Shown here: positions 38,916 to 47,753 of the stretch, piece after piece
How the letters are laid out: every line of letters begins with the position of its first letter
Position numbering within the stretch: position 1 is the first letter of the stretch
NCBI RefSeq assembly: GCF_002252705.1
Contig: NZ_NQLA01000018.1
Coordinates: 1 to 55,660 of the forward strand
Direction of reading: 5' to 3'
DNA from: Vulcanococcus limneticus LL
GTDB taxonomy: Bacteria > Cyanobacteriota > Cyanobacteriia > PCC-6307 > Cyanobiaceae
DNA length: 55,660 bases
The notes under the pieces: generated by a model
What the model was told of the DNA's origin: nothing
The model's input: only the letters and a program-made list of their open reading frames with translations
Databases searched by the model: none
Made by a program: the position numbers and the translations under genes

Positions 38916-39139
38916 TCGCCGCCGCGGGGCAGCAGGAGTGCGGTGGCGGTGCCACCCGAGATCACGCCCAGCACCAGCGCCACGCCCACCAGGAAGCCTG
39001 TGGGCAACGCGATCGTGCGGCCAAAGCCCAGGTTGAGGCTGGCCCGCTGATCCAGGTTCTGGGCCCCCAGGCAGAGCAGCAGCAGCAGCAGGGCTCCACC
39101 GCCGAGGCTGCCCAGCAGTAGGCGCAGGCGCAGCAGCAT
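38894..39139 (-). CDS. LapA-like (DUF1049) two-span membrane protein
   Basis: An 81-residue protein with two hydrophobic helices (LLLGSLGGGALLLLLLCLGA and LPTGFLVGVALVLGVISGG) joined by a short loop with NLGFG. The layout is that of small DUF1049/LapA-like proteins. Its ATG shares one base with the rsmI stop, so it is coupled to rsmI. It overlaps the 3' end of the convergent HTH gene by 22 bases. Confidence 0.6.
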   Translation of the reverse strand: MLLRLRLLLGSLGGGALLLLLLCLGAQNLDQRASLNLGFGRTIALPTGFLVGVALVLGVISGGTATALLLPRGGDQAPGRE

Positions 39140-40008
39140 CAGGGGGCCTCCAGGGGGGTCGTCGGTGCTTGGTGCAGCAGAGCGTAGAGCTCACGGCGCG
39201 GCAGGCCCGTTTCCGTCGCCAGCTGGCGGGCGGCGTCGCTGTTGCTGACGCCGGCGGCCACCCGGCGCTGCAGCTCGGCCCGCAGCTCGGCGTCGCTGGG
39301 GCGCACGGTCTCCTGGGGCGGCGCCCCGCCGAGCACCAGCGTGAATTCCCCCTGGGGCGGCGTGCGTTGAAGGTGCTCCAGCACGGCGCTCACGCTGGGC
39401 CCCAGCTGTTGCTCATGGCGCTTGGTGAGTTCACGGCAGGCGGCCAGGGGCCGATCGCCCAGTTCGGCCAGCAGGTCGTTCAGCAGATCCAGCAGCCGGT
39501 GCGGTGCCTCGAATAGCACCAGGGTGCGGGGTTCCCCCGCCAGCTCCCGCAGCCGTGCCCGGCGCTGCTGCCCCTTGGCCGGCAGGAACCCCTCAAAGCA
39601 GAAGCGCCCGCTGGGCAGGCCACTGCTCACCAGGGCGGTGGTCACGGCGCAGGGTCCCGGCACGCAGATCACGCTGCGGCCGCAGGCCCGGGCGGCGGCC
39701 ACCAGGGCCTCGCCGGGATCGGAGATGCCGGGCAGGCCGGCATCGCTGATCACCGCCACCGCCTCGCCGGCCTCCAGGGCCTGCAGCAGTTCCGGGATGC
39801 GGGCGTTTTGGTTGTGCTCGTGGAAGCTCACCAACCGGTTCTTGATGCCGAGGTTGTGCAGCAGCAGGCCACTGCGGCGTGTGTCCTCGCAGGCGATGCG
39901 GCCGGCCCCCTGGAGCACGTGGCGGGCGCGGGGGGAGAGGTCGCCGGTGTTGCCGATGGGGGTGCCCACCAGGTACAGCACGCCGGCGGCCGGCTCCTCC
40001 CCCTGCAT
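39139..40008 (-). CDS. rsmI: 16S rRNA (cytidine(1402)-2'-O)-methyltransferase
   Basis: A tetrapyrrole-methylase-fold enzyme that 2'-O-methylates C1402 in the ribosomal P-site region. LYLVGTPIGNTGDLSPRA, ACEDTRRSGLLL, SFHEHNQ and ISDAGLPGISDPG are diagnostic, and GPCAVTTALVSSGLP follows. 289 residues, with a C-terminal HTH-like tail. Divergent from the CysQ-like gene with 23 bp between the starts. Confidence 0.94.
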   Translation of the reverse strand: MQGEEPAAGVLYLVGTPIGNTGDLSPRARHVLQGAGRIACEDTRRSGLLLHNLGIKNRLVSFHEHNQNARIPELLQALEAGEAVAVISDAGLPGISDPGEALVAAARACGRSVICVPGPCAVTTALVSSGLPSGRFCFEGFLPAKGQQRRARLRELAGEPRTLVLFEAPHRLLDLLNDLLAELGDRPLAACRELTKRHEQQLGPSVSAVLEHLQRTPPQGEFTLVLGGAPPQETVRPSDAELRAELQRRVAAGVSNSDAARQLATETGLPRRELYALLHQAPTTPLEAP

Positions 40009-40031
40009 CACAATGCCCCTTTGGCCCCTCC

Positions 40032-41012
40032 ATGATGCAGCCCGCCAGCCAAGGCATCGCCGCTGCACCCCCTGCGGCTGGCCGGCCCGCCGTCTGCCTG
40101 CCGCAGGGCGTGGCGCTGGAGCCCCTGCTGGCCGAGCTTCGCCGCCTCAGCTGGGGTGCGGCGGACATCCTGCGGGCCTACGGCCGTGGCGTGCAGCCCC
40201 CCTACGGCTTCCCGCTGGCCCTGAGCGTGGATGACGGCGGCGAAGGCCCGGTGAGCGCGGCGGATCTTGCCGTCAACCAGTGGCTGCTCGACGGTGTGGC
40301 CGCCGCCTTCCCCAGCGCCGCCTGGACCCTGCTCAGCGAGGAGACCGCCAAGGAGCAGATCCGTGCCGGTGTGCCCCTGGACGCCGAGTGGCTGTGGATC
40401 CTCGATCCGCTCGATGGCACCAAGGACTTCCTGCAGGGCACGGGCGAGTACGCCGTGCATCTGGCCCTGCTGCAGCGGGGTGAGCCGGTGCTGGGGGTAG
40501 TGCTGCTGCCGGAGCTGGAGGAGCTCTGGTTCGGGCTCGTGGGGGCCGGAGCCGAGGCCCCAGGCCTGGCCTGGCGCGAAAACCGCGCCGGTGAGCGGTT
40601 CGCGCCAGCCCTCAGCCCCCGTCGTGCCCTCGGTGAGCTGGTGTTGGTGGCCAGCCGCAACCACCGCGACCAGCGCCTGGAGCAGCTGCTGCAGGCGCTG
40701 GCGCTGGGTGACACGCGGGCGGTCGGCAGTGTGGGCGGCAAGGTGGCCACGATCCTGCGGGGCGACGCGGATCTCTACATCTCCCTTTCAGGCAAGAGCG
40801 CTCCCAAGGACTGGGACATGGCGGCCCCCGAGGCGGTGCTGCGGGCGGCCGGCGGGGCCTTCAGCCACGCCGACGGCCGGCCCCTCTCGTACAACGACGG
40901 GGACGTGCGCCAGGCGGGCTGCCTGATCGCCAGCCATGGCCCCAGCCACCGGCTGCTGTGCGAGGCGGCCGCGGTGGCGCTGGCGACGATCGATCCGGGG
41001 TTTGTCGTCTGA
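40032..41012 (+). CDS. 3'(2'),5'-bisphosphate nucleotidase / IMPase-family phosphatase
   Basis: A Mg2+-dependent, Li+-sensitive phosphatase, most like CysQ, which removes the 3'-phosphate from PAP. The metal site is visible: GPVSAADLAVNQWL, LLSEETAKE, the core motif ILDPLDGTKDFLQG and a late KDWDMAAPEAVLRAAGG. 326 residues from ATG 40032. CysQ-type specificity over inositol monophosphate is inferred from the DPLDGTKDF form. Confidence 0.85.
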   Translation: MMQPASQGIAAAPPAAGRPAVCLPQGVALEPLLAELRRLSWGAADILRAYGRGVQPPYGFPLALSVDDGGEGPVSAADLAVNQWLLDGVAAAFPSAAWTLLSEETAKEQIRAGVPLDAEWLWILDPLDGTKDFLQGTGEYAVHLALLQRGEPVLGVVLLPELEELWFGLVGAGAEAPGLAWRENRAGERFAPALSPRRALGELVLVASRNHRDQRLEQLLQALALGDTRAVGSVGGKVATILRGDADLYISLSGKSAPKDWDMAAPEAVLRAAGGAFSHADGRPLSYNDGDVRQAGCLIASHGPSHRLLCEAAAVALATIDPGFVV

Positions 41013-41138
41013 TTCCAGGTGTCCGGATCCGTCGTCGGGGGGATCCAACGGCAGTGCCATCCCCGCTGCGGCAGCGCAACCCCGCCAAGGCGGCGACACT
41101 GGGCTCAGCGCTCCACCCCACGCCAGGCTGGTCTCGCC

Positions 41139-42356
41139 ATGCCCCTGAACGCCGACGACCGCAGGGCCTTCCAGTCCGACCCCTGTCTGCCCGGCCATCC
41201 GGACCCCTATCCCATCTATGCGGCCCTGCGCCAGGAGTCCCCTGTGCAGTGGTGTGAGGGGCCGGGGATGTGGGTGGTGCTGGGCTACAGCGAAGCGGAG
41301 GCCTGCATGCGTGATCCGCGCCTGCACAGGCAGGAGCATCTCGACAAGTTGATCCGGCGCTTCGGGGCCGACCGCATCTATCAGCGCCAGAAGGTCGATA
41401 TCCCCTACATGGATGGAGAGGCCCATACGCTGGCGCGTCAGCACGTGCTCGCCGCGTACCACGCCATCGACCTGGAGCAGCTGCGGCGGTTCTGTGACGA
41501 CGTTCTGGCGGATCGGCTCAGCCGGATCCCGCAAGGCCAGTGGCTGGATCTGATGCCCAGCCTGGCCCACCCGCTGCCGCTGCTGGTGAACAGCATGCTG
41601 ATGGGCGTCCCGCCGGAGCGACAGCAGCAGGTGCTTGAACAGGTGGGCCCATTCGTGCGTGCCCGCGGCCTCACCCAGACCGAGGAGAGTGCCAGTGGTG
41701 GCGACGAGGCGATGGAGGTGTATCGGCACTTCTTCCTGCCGCTGATCCACGAACGTCGCCAGCGGCCCCGCCAGGATCTGCTCGGGCGCCTGATCGCCGA
41801 TCCACGGACGGGGCTCGAGATGGGTGATGAGCAACTGCTGCTGATCATCGCCAGCAACTTCTATTCGGCCAGTCTGTACACCGTGCCGCTGCTGATCAGC
41901 CATCTGGCGCTGATCCTCGCCCGGCAGCCAGGGCTCTACGCGCGCCTGCGTCAGGAGCCGTTCCTGGTGGATAGCGCCGTCGAGGAGGCGCTGCGTTTCG
42001 ATCCACCGGCGCAGGCGCTCAACGCCAGTGTCGCCGCGGAGGCGCTGGAGATTGCCGGCCGGAGGATCGCCGCCGGGGATTCGCTCACGGCCCTGGTGGG
42101 TGCCGCCAACCGGGATCCGCGGTTATTCGACGAGCCGGATCGCTTCCTCGTGGATCGCCGGCCCAATCCCCACCTGAGCTTCGCCCCAGGTCTGCACCAG
42201 TGCCTCGGTCTGCAGCTGGCGCGTCTGGAGGTGCGGGCGATGCTGCGGGCCTGGCTGGAGCGCTATGAGCGGATCGAGGTGGACGAAGCCGCCTCCCAGC
42301 GGCTGGTGGCCGACCGCTTCCGCGGCTTCGAGCGGTTGATGGTGCGCTTCGGCTGA
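41139..42356 (+). CDS. Cytochrome P450
   Basis: A heme-thiolate protein of 405 residues. The heme loop FAPGLHQCLG (FxxGxxxCxG) and the K-helix ExxR in EEALRF are intact. The I helix, normally AGxD/ETT for oxygen activation, reads IIASNFYSASLYTV near residues 245-258, so the acid-alcohol pair is missing. This suggests an atypical reaction such as peroxide-driven or isomerase chemistry. No N-terminal membrane anchor. Substrate unknown; followed by an EF-hand gene. Confidence 0.9.
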   Translation: MPLNADDRRAFQSDPCLPGHPDPYPIYAALRQESPVQWCEGPGMWVVLGYSEAEACMRDPRLHRQEHLDKLIRRFGADRIYQRQKVDIPYMDGEAHTLARQHVLAAYHAIDLEQLRRFCDDVLADRLSRIPQGQWLDLMPSLAHPLPLLVNSMLMGVPPERQQQVLEQVGPFVRARGLTQTEESASGGDEAMEVYRHFFLPLIHERRQRPRQDLLGRLIADPRTGLEMGDEQLLLIIASNFYSASLYTVPLLISHLALILARQPGLYARLRQEPFLVDSAVEEALRFDPPAQALNASVAAEALEIAGRRIAAGDSLTALVGAANRDPRLFDEPDRFLVDRRPNPHLSFAPGLHQCLGLQLARLEVRAMLRAWLERYERIEVDEAASQRLVADRFRGFERLMVRFG

Positions 42357-42470
42357 ACCCACGCGGCTCTGCTGCCATGGCGCCCCGCATGCAGCAACCT
42401 GGAATCCGATGGCCCCCAGCGCTCAGCTCGCCGACAGCGGCCTCCCGATCGCCCTGCCACCTCCCCGCCG

Positions 42471-43058
42471 ATGCCTGTCATGCGTGTCCCCCAGGTCCTG
42501 ATCGATCGCTATCGACGCCTGTTCCGCTTCTATGACCGCGACGGCGATGGGGTTCACTCCCTGGCGCAGGACTTTGCCCCCGTGGCCCGCAGCATCGATG
42601 CCCGCTGGCAGGGCCGGCGGCCTCCCTTCGCCAATCTGCTGCAGCTGCTGCTCGACACCTATGCCCACGAGCAGCAGCGCCGCGACAGCGATGGCAACGG
42701 CGTGGTGACACTCCGGGAATTCGTGGATTCCCACCAGCGCGTGCTGGCGGCCTACCAGGCCAACCCGGAGCAGGCCCGGGTCTTCATCGAACGTGCCGCC
42801 GGCGGCTTCTTCGATGTGCTGGATCTCGATGGCGACGGGGTGCTGGAGCTGGCCGATCTGCAGGCCTTCGCGGCGGCCTATGGACACCCGGTGGAGGGCA
42901 TCGCCGCCAATCTCGCCGCGATGCTCGGCGAACTGGGGCTGCCACCGGAGCGGCTGCCCCGCGCGGTGTTCCTGACGCTGTTGGAGCAGTACTGGTTCGA
43001 TCCCTCCCCCACGGCGCCGGGCCGCCTGCTGTTCGGCGGCCTGCCCCTGGAGGACTGA
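42471..43058 (+). CDS. EF-hand calcium-binding protein
   Basis: 195 residues with three canonical EF-hand loops: DRDGDGVHS near 22, DSDGNGVVTLREF near 72 and DLDGDGVLELADL near 117. A fourth, degenerate hand may lie in the last 50 residues. The layout resembles calerythrin-type bacterial calcium sensors or buffers. No signal peptide. It follows the P450 by 114 bases on the same strand, so a joint transcript is possible. Confidence 0.8.
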   Translation: MPVMRVPQVLIDRYRRLFRFYDRDGDGVHSLAQDFAPVARSIDARWQGRRPPFANLLQLLLDTYAHEQQRRDSDGNGVVTLREFVDSHQRVLAAYQANPEQARVFIERAAGGFFDVLDLDGDGVLELADLQAFAAAYGHPVEGIAANLAAMLGELGLPPERLPRAVFLTLLEQYWFDPSPTAPGRLLFGGLPLED

Positions 43059-43186
43059 TACCTTGACGGCCCTCCCACCGCTTCAGCGGCCGCTGCCCTC
43101 GCTGAGTCTGGCGATGGCCCGCGGCGGGGCCAACATTGAGGACTGCCAGGCCCTGCTGCTGGGGTGCGGCGCTTCGGCAGGGGGCC

Positions 43187-45313
43187 TCACTCCACGGGAG
43201 CCGGCTCCGACTGGGGCACGCCCCGAAGGGTGAGGTTGATGCGGCCGCGGTTGTCGATCTCGCGCACGCGCACGGTCACCTGATCGCCCACCTTCACCAC
43301 GTCCTCCACCTTCTCGACGCGGGCCTCGCTCAGCTGCGAGATGTGGATCATCCCCTCCTTGCCGGGCAGGATCTCCACGAACGCGCCGATCGGGATCACC
43401 CGGGTGACGGTGCCCTGGAACTGCTCGCCCTCGGACACGCGACGGGTCAGCCCCTCGATGATCCGCTGGGCCTCCTCGGCGGCGGCACCGTCGTGGCTGG
43501 CGATCGTCACGATGCCGCCGTCCTCGATGTCGATCTTGGTGTTGGTGCGCTCGGTGATGCCCTTGATCGTGCGGCCGCCGGGGCCGATCACGGTGCCGAT
43601 CAGTTCCGGATCGATGCGGAAGCTGAGCAGGCGCGGCGCATGGGGGCTGAGGGTGTCGCGGGGCTTCTCGATTGCCGAGAGCATCTTCTCGAGGATGTGC
43701 AGGCGCGCCGGACGGGCCTGGTTCACGGCGTCGGCCACGGTCTTCACCGCCAGGCCGGTGATCTTCATGTCCATCTGCAGGGCGGTGATGCCCTTCTCGG
43801 TGCCGGCCACCTTGAAGTCCATGTCGCCGAGGAAGTCCTCGATGCCCTGGATGTCGGTGAGGATGCGCACCTCATCGCCCTCCTTGATCAGGCCCATGGC
43901 GGCGCCGCTCACGGGCGCCTTGAGGGGCACGCCGGCATCCATCAGGGCCAGGGTGCTGCCGCACACCGAGCCCATGGAGGTGGAGCCGTTGGAGCTCAGG
44001 CACTCCGATACCACCCGCAGCACGTAGGGGAAGCTCTCCTTGCTGGGCAGCACGGGAATCAGGGCCCGCTCGGCCAGGGCGCCGTGGCCGATCTCACGGC
44101 GGCCGGGGCTGCGCATCGGCCGGGTCTCACCCACCGAATAGGGCGGGAAGTTGTAGTGGTGCAGGTAGGTCTTCTCGGTGGACGGGTTGAGGTCGTCCAT
44201 TTCCTGGGCGTCGCTCGGGGTGCCGAGGGTGGCGCAGGAGAGCACCTGGGTGAGCCCGCGCTGGAACAGGGCGGAGCCGTGCACGCGCTTGGGCAGCACG
44301 CCGGCGGCGGCACTGATCGGGCGCACCTGATCCAGGCTGCGGCCGTCGACGCGCTTGCCCTCCTTGAGGATCTGACCGCGCATCAGCTTTTTGGTGAGGC
44401 CCTTGTAGCTGTTGCCCAGGGCCTTGCCGCTGGCGGCGGCTCGGATCGGGTCGTCCTCGGCCAGGGCGGCGATCTTGCCCACCACCTCGGCCTTGATGGC
44501 GTCGAGCTTCTCGTCGCGCTCGGCCTTGGTCTGCTCGAAGTGCTGCAGCACTTCGCCAATGGCGGCGGAGCACTCCTGCTCGAGGAAGGCGGGCAGGGTG
44601 GGATCCTCGACCTTGGCCTCGGGGATCACCTGCTCGATGCCCAGCTCCTTGAGCAGGGCCTGCTGGGCCTTGATCAGCTCGCTCACGGCCTCGTAGCCGA
44701 AGTCGATCGCCTCGATCACGTCCTGTTCGGGCAGCTGGTTGGCGCCCGCCTCCACCATGATCACGCCCTCGGGGGTGCCGGCCACCACCAGATCGAGCTC
44801 GGAGCGCTCGATCTCCCGGTAGCTGGGGTTGAGCACGAAGTCGTCGCCCAGCAGGCCCACCCGCACGGCGGCCATGGGGCCGTGGAAGGGGATCTTGGCC
44901 AGCAGGGTGGCGAGCGAGGCGCCGGTCACGGCGAGCACATCGGGCGGCACCCGCTCATCGAGCGAGAGGCAGGTGGCCACGATCTGCAGGTCGTCCCGCA
45001 TCCAGCTGGGGAACAGGGGCCGCATCGGCCGGTCGATCAGCCGGGCAATCAGGGTGGCCCGCTCGGGGGGGCGGCTCTCGCGGCGCATGAAGCTGCCGGG
45101 GATGCGACCGGCGGCGTAGAGCCGCTCCTCGTAGTCGCAGATGAGGGGGAGGAAATCGATGCCTTCGCGGCCGCCGGAGCGGGTGGCCGTCACCAGAACG
45201 GCGGTATCACCACATTCGACCAACACCGAGCCCCCGGCCTGGGGGGCGAACCGACCGGTGGTCAGCCGGATCTCCCGACCATCGAAGGAGATCGACTGCG
45301 TCTGACCTTGCAC
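43187..45313 (-). CDS. pnp: Polyribonucleotide nucleotidyltransferase (PNPase)
   Basis: A phosphorolytic 3'-5' exoribonuclease of RNA decay. Two RNase PH-like domains (first: [19 protein letters not shown]; second: [14 protein letters not shown]-type block, here [14 protein letters not shown], with [12 protein letters not shown]) are followed by KH ([11 protein letters not shown]) and S1 ([18 protein letters not shown]) domains. 708 residues. The start is the GTG at 45313. It lies after the rpsN terminator and so probably has its own promoter. Confidence 0.96.
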   Translation of the reverse strand: MQGQTQSISFDGREIRLTTGRFAPQAGGSVLVECGDTAVLVTATRSGGREGIDFLPLICDYEERLYAAGRIPGSFMRRESRPPERATLIARLIDRPMRPLFPSWMRDDLQIVATCLSLDERVPPDVLAVTGASLATLLAKIPFHGPMAAVRVGLLGDDFVLNPSYREIERSELDLVVAGTPEGVIMVEAGANQLPEQDVIEAIDFGYEAVSELIKAQQALLKELGIEQVIPEAKVEDPTLPAFLEQECSAAIGEVLQHFEQTKAERDEKLDAIKAEVVGKIAALAEDDPIRAAASGKALGNSYKGLTKKLMRGQILKEGKRVDGRSLDQVRPISAAAGVLPKRVHGSALFQRGLTQVLSCATLGTPSDAQEMDDLNPSTEKTYLHHYNFPPYSVGETRPMRSPGRREIGHGALAERALIPVLPSKESFPYVLRVVSECLSSNGSTSMGSVCGSTLALMDAGVPLKAPVSGAAMGLIKEGDEVRILTDIQGIEDFLGDMDFKVAGTEKGITALQMDMKITGLAVKTVADAVNQARPARLHILEKMLSAIEKPRDTLSPHAPRLLSFRIDPELIGTVIGPGGRTIKGITERTNTKIDIEDGGIVTIASHDGAAAEEAQRIIEGLTRRVSEGEQFQGTVTRVIPIGAFVEILPGKEGMIHISQLSEARVEKVEDVVKVGDQVTVRVREIDNRGRINLTLRGVPQSEPAPVE

Positions 45314-45396
45314 TTGCGCTTATGTCCGTTTTGTTGTCAAGGGGGATTCTCGCATCCGGGCCTGAACTGTCGTGGGGGCGACGCCGGCGCGCGCAA

Positions 45397-45419
45397 CAAA
45401 AAAGGCGCCCGAAGGCGCC
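45397..45419 (-). terminator. Intrinsic terminator after rpsN
   Basis: On the minus strand the stem GGCGCC-TTCG-GGCGCC (45404-45419) is followed by TTTTTTG (45403-45397). A strong GNRA/UUCG-type hairpin plus U tract, placed about 75 bases after the rpsN stop. Confidence 0.85.
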
Positions 45420-45492
45420 GGAACGGGGTGGTGGTGGGCCAAGAGGCGTAGGCCCGGCCGGAGCGTTCGGGGCCCGCAGGCCCCGGCGGCAC

Positions 45493-45795
45493 TCACCAGG
45501 ACGACTTGACCACGCCGGGCAGTTCGCCCTTGTGGGCGCGCTCGCGCAGCTGGTTGCGGCACAGGCCGAAATCGCGGTAGTAGCCACGGGGCTTGCCGGT
45601 GGCCCAGCAGCGGTTGCGCAGGCGGGTGGGGGCGCTGTTGCGGGGCAGGCTCTGGATCTTGCGGTGGATCTCCAGGCGCTCCATCGGGTCGGCCGCCGAC
45701 TCGAAAGCCTCCTTGAGGGCAGCGCGCTTGGCCGCGTAGCGGTCGACCAGTTTCTGGCGCTTCGCGTCGCGCGCAATCATCGACTTCTTCGCCAT
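45493..45795 (-). CDS. rpsN: 30S ribosomal protein S14
   Basis: 100 residues. [17 protein letters not shown] at the N terminus and [20 protein letters not shown] in the middle are diagnostic of the zinc-less (C-minus) S14. [18 protein letters not shown] is the conserved basic block. A single-gene unit followed by an intrinsic terminator. Confidence 0.97.
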   Translation of the reverse strand: MAKKSMIARDAKRQKLVDRYAAKRAALKEAFESAADPMERLEIHRKIQSLPRNSAPTRLRNRCWATGKPRGYYRDFGLCRNQLRERAHKGELPGVVKSSW

Positions 45796-45829
45796 GCGGC
45801 TGGTGCTCAGGATCCAATGAGGATTGAGC

Positions 45830-46534
45830 CTACCGCGCCGTGGTTCCCGGCTTGGTCGAGCGCACTGCTGCGCGCACCGGCGTGGTGGTGAGGGTGTCGC
45901 CGCTGGGGCAGAGGTCGGCGATCGGGCAGGCGCCGCAGCGGGGGCTGCGGGCGGTGCAGATGGCCCGGCCGTGGAAGATCAGCCGGATTGAGAGGTTCTG
46001 CCAGTCGGCCTGGGGCACCAGCCGCATCAGGTCGGGCTCGATCCGGCGTGGTTCGCCGTGCTTGGTGAGCTTCAGCCGCTGGCTCAGCCGGGCCACGTGG
46101 GTGTCCACCGTGACGCCGGCGTTGATGCCGTAGCACCAGGCCAGCACCACCGAGGCCGTCTTGCGGGCCACGCCGGGGAGCACCAGCAGCTCTTCCATCG
46201 TGCGCGGCACCGCGCCGCCGTGGCGCTCGATCAGCAGCCGCGAGCTGGCCACGATGTTTTTGGCCTTGTTGCGGAAAAAGCCCGCCGACTTCACATAGGG
46301 CTCCACCTCCTCCGGCTCCACGGCGGCGGTAGCCGCCGCATCGGGGAAGCGCTCGAACAGGGCCGGGGTGATCTGGTTCACCCGCTCGTCGGTGCACTGG
46401 GCCGAGAGCATGGTGGCCACCAGCAGCTCGTAGGGCGTGCGCCAGTCGAGCGAGCAGGTGGCGTGGGGGTAGAGATCGCCGAGGCGCTCCAGCAGCTCGG
46501 GGGCGCGGCGCTTGGCGCTGGGGAAGCGGGGCAT
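45830..46534 (-). CDS. nth: Endonuclease III
   Basis: A base-excision repair glycosylase/AP lyase for oxidised pyrimidines. The helix-hairpin-helix [15 protein letters not shown] holds the catalytic Lys, [12 protein letters not shown] the catalytic Asp, and [17 protein letters not shown] the 4Fe-4S ligands (C-x6... spacing family-like). 234 residues; the tail after the cluster is about 20 residues longer than in E. coli. Confidence 0.95.
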   Translation of the reverse strand: MPRFPSAKRRAPELLERLGDLYPHATCSLDWRTPYELLVATMLSAQCTDERVNQITPALFERFPDAAATAAVEPEEVEPYVKSAGFFRNKAKNIVASSRLLIERHGGAVPRTMEELLVLPGVARKTASVVLAWCYGINAGVTVDTHVARLSQRLKLTKHGEPRRIEPDLMRLVPQADWQNLSIRLIFHGRAICTARSPRCGACPIADLCPSGDTLTTTPVRAAVRSTKPGTTAR

Positions 46535-46584
46535 CGGGGGAAGGCTCAGCCGGGTGGCTCAGCGGCTGTGCGCAAGGGTTCGGC

Positions 46585-47682
46585 TCAGCGGCCCAGCAGC
46601 TGCTGCACCGCCGCCAGCTGGCTGGTGTCCTTCACGATCAGCACCAGGCTCAGGCCCACCAGGAACACAAAGCCCGACTGCATGAAGGCCATCTGGAACT
46701 TCTCGGGCAGGGGCCGGCCCCGCAGGCCCTCGAGCAGCAGCAGCACGAACTGGCCGCCATCCAGGAGCGGTAGGGGCAGGGCGTTGAGCACCGCCAGGTT
46801 GATCGAGATCAGGGCGGTGTAGAGGAACAGGCTGCTGCCGCCCTGCTTGGCCAGGGTGGCCCCCATCTCCACGATCTTCACCGGACCGGACACCTGGCTG
46901 GCGGTCTGGCCGAAGTGGGTGGCCAGGGTCACGAAGCCATCCACCGTGCGCTTGGTGAGCACCACGAAGTCGCGGCTGGCGCGGCCCAGGATTTCGCCGG
47001 GACCCTTGGCGGGCCGGAAGGCCTCCGTGCCGAAGGGCTGGAGCTGGGCGCCGATGCGGCCGATGCCATCGGCGTCAGCCGGGGTGAGGCGCAGGCGGCG
47101 CAGCTGGCCGCTGCGCTCGGTCTCCAGGGTCAGGGTCTGGTCCGGGGCTCCCTTGATGCGGGCCACCAGGTCCACCACGGCCTGCTGGCCGCCGGCCAGC
47201 TTCTGGCCATCGACGCCCACGATCCGGTCGCCGGCCGCCAGGCCTGAGGCGGCGGCGGCCTGGCCCGCCTGCACGCCGCTCACCAGCACACCCGGCGTGG
47301 CGCTGAAACCGGCGGGGATGCCCACGATGGCGCCCTGGGCCACCAGCACCGCCCAGGCCAGCAGCAGGTTGGCCAGCACCCCGGCGGCGATCACCAGGGC
47401 CCGCTGGGGCAGGGGGCGGTTCCTGAGCAGGTCGGGGTCATCGGCGGGGATGGCGCTGTCCTCGTCGTCGTCGGGGAAGCCCACGAAGCCGCCCAGGGGA
47501 ATGGCCCGCAGCGCGAACTGCACGCCGCGCCGCTGCCGCTCCAGCAGCACCGGCCCAAAGCCCACCGAGAAGCTGCTGACCCGGATGCCCTGCCAGGTGG
47601 CCGCGAAGAAGTGCCCCGCCTCATGCACCACGATCAGGCCCGCCAGGATCGCCAGGGCCGTGAGAACACCCATGCGGGCCAA
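46585..47682 (-). CDS. rseP: RIP zinc metalloprotease RseP (site-2 protease)
   Basis: An intramembrane protease that cleaves anti-sigma factors and other single-span substrates. VVHEAGHFFAA contains the HExxH zinc motif near residue 20. A PDZ domain (VSGVQAGQAAAASGLAAGDRIVG region) lies in the middle, and NALPLPLLDGGQ carries the third zinc ligand. 365 residues. Start TTG 47682 or ATG 47673. Its first 167 bases recur at 54679-54845. Confidence 0.94.
   Translation of the reverse strand: MARMGVLTALAILAGLIVVHEAGHFFAATWQGIRVSSFSVGFGPVLLERQRRGVQFALRAIPLGGFVGFPDDDEDSAIPADDPDLLRNRPLPQRALVIAAGVLANLLLAWAVLVAQGAIVGIPAGFSATPGVLVSGVQAGQAAAASGLAAGDRIVGVDGQKLAGGQQAVVDLVARIKGAPDQTLTLETERSGQLRRLRLTPADADGIGRIGAQLQPFGTEAFRPAKGPGEILGRASRDFVVLTKRTVDGFVTLATHFGQTASQVSGPVKIVEMGATLAKQGGSSLFLYTALISINLAVLNALPLPLLDGGQFVLLLLEGLRGRPLPEKFQMAFMQSGFVFLVGLSLVLIVKDTSQLAAVQQLLGR
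47515..47681 (-). repeat. Direct repeat A: 5' end of rseP
   Basis: 167 bases that match 54679-54845 without gaps at a constant offset of 7164. I count nine mismatches by hand (at 47522, 47530, 47536, 47541, 47557, 47574, 47581, 47614 and 47623). Both copies have the same orientation and bracket the pilin island. Confidence 0.9.
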
Positions 47683-47753
47683 ACGCTCAGAGGACTCTCA
47701 TTCTGCCGGGGCTTGAGCGGGCCTGAGGAGCTTCAGCAGAGCTAAGATGTGGT

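Noticed and set aside
43063-43233. 56-codon plus-strand ORF starting at TTG between the EF-hand gene and pnp
   Set aside because: No recognisable motif, overlaps the pnp 3' end, and no clear ribosome-binding site. Not supported as a gene.
45335-45340. TTGACA on the minus strand as the pnp -35 box
   Set aside because: The matching -10 position falls on the GTG start itself and is not -10-like.
43136-45451. 771-aa plus-strand open frame opposite pnp
   Set aside because: Antisense shadow of pnp, low-complexity His/Leu/Gly-rich.
47713-47748. TTGAGC and TAAGAT as promoter of the pilin operon
   Set aside because: Spacer of 24 bases is too long for a sigma70 promoter, although TAAGAT alone may still be a -10 element.
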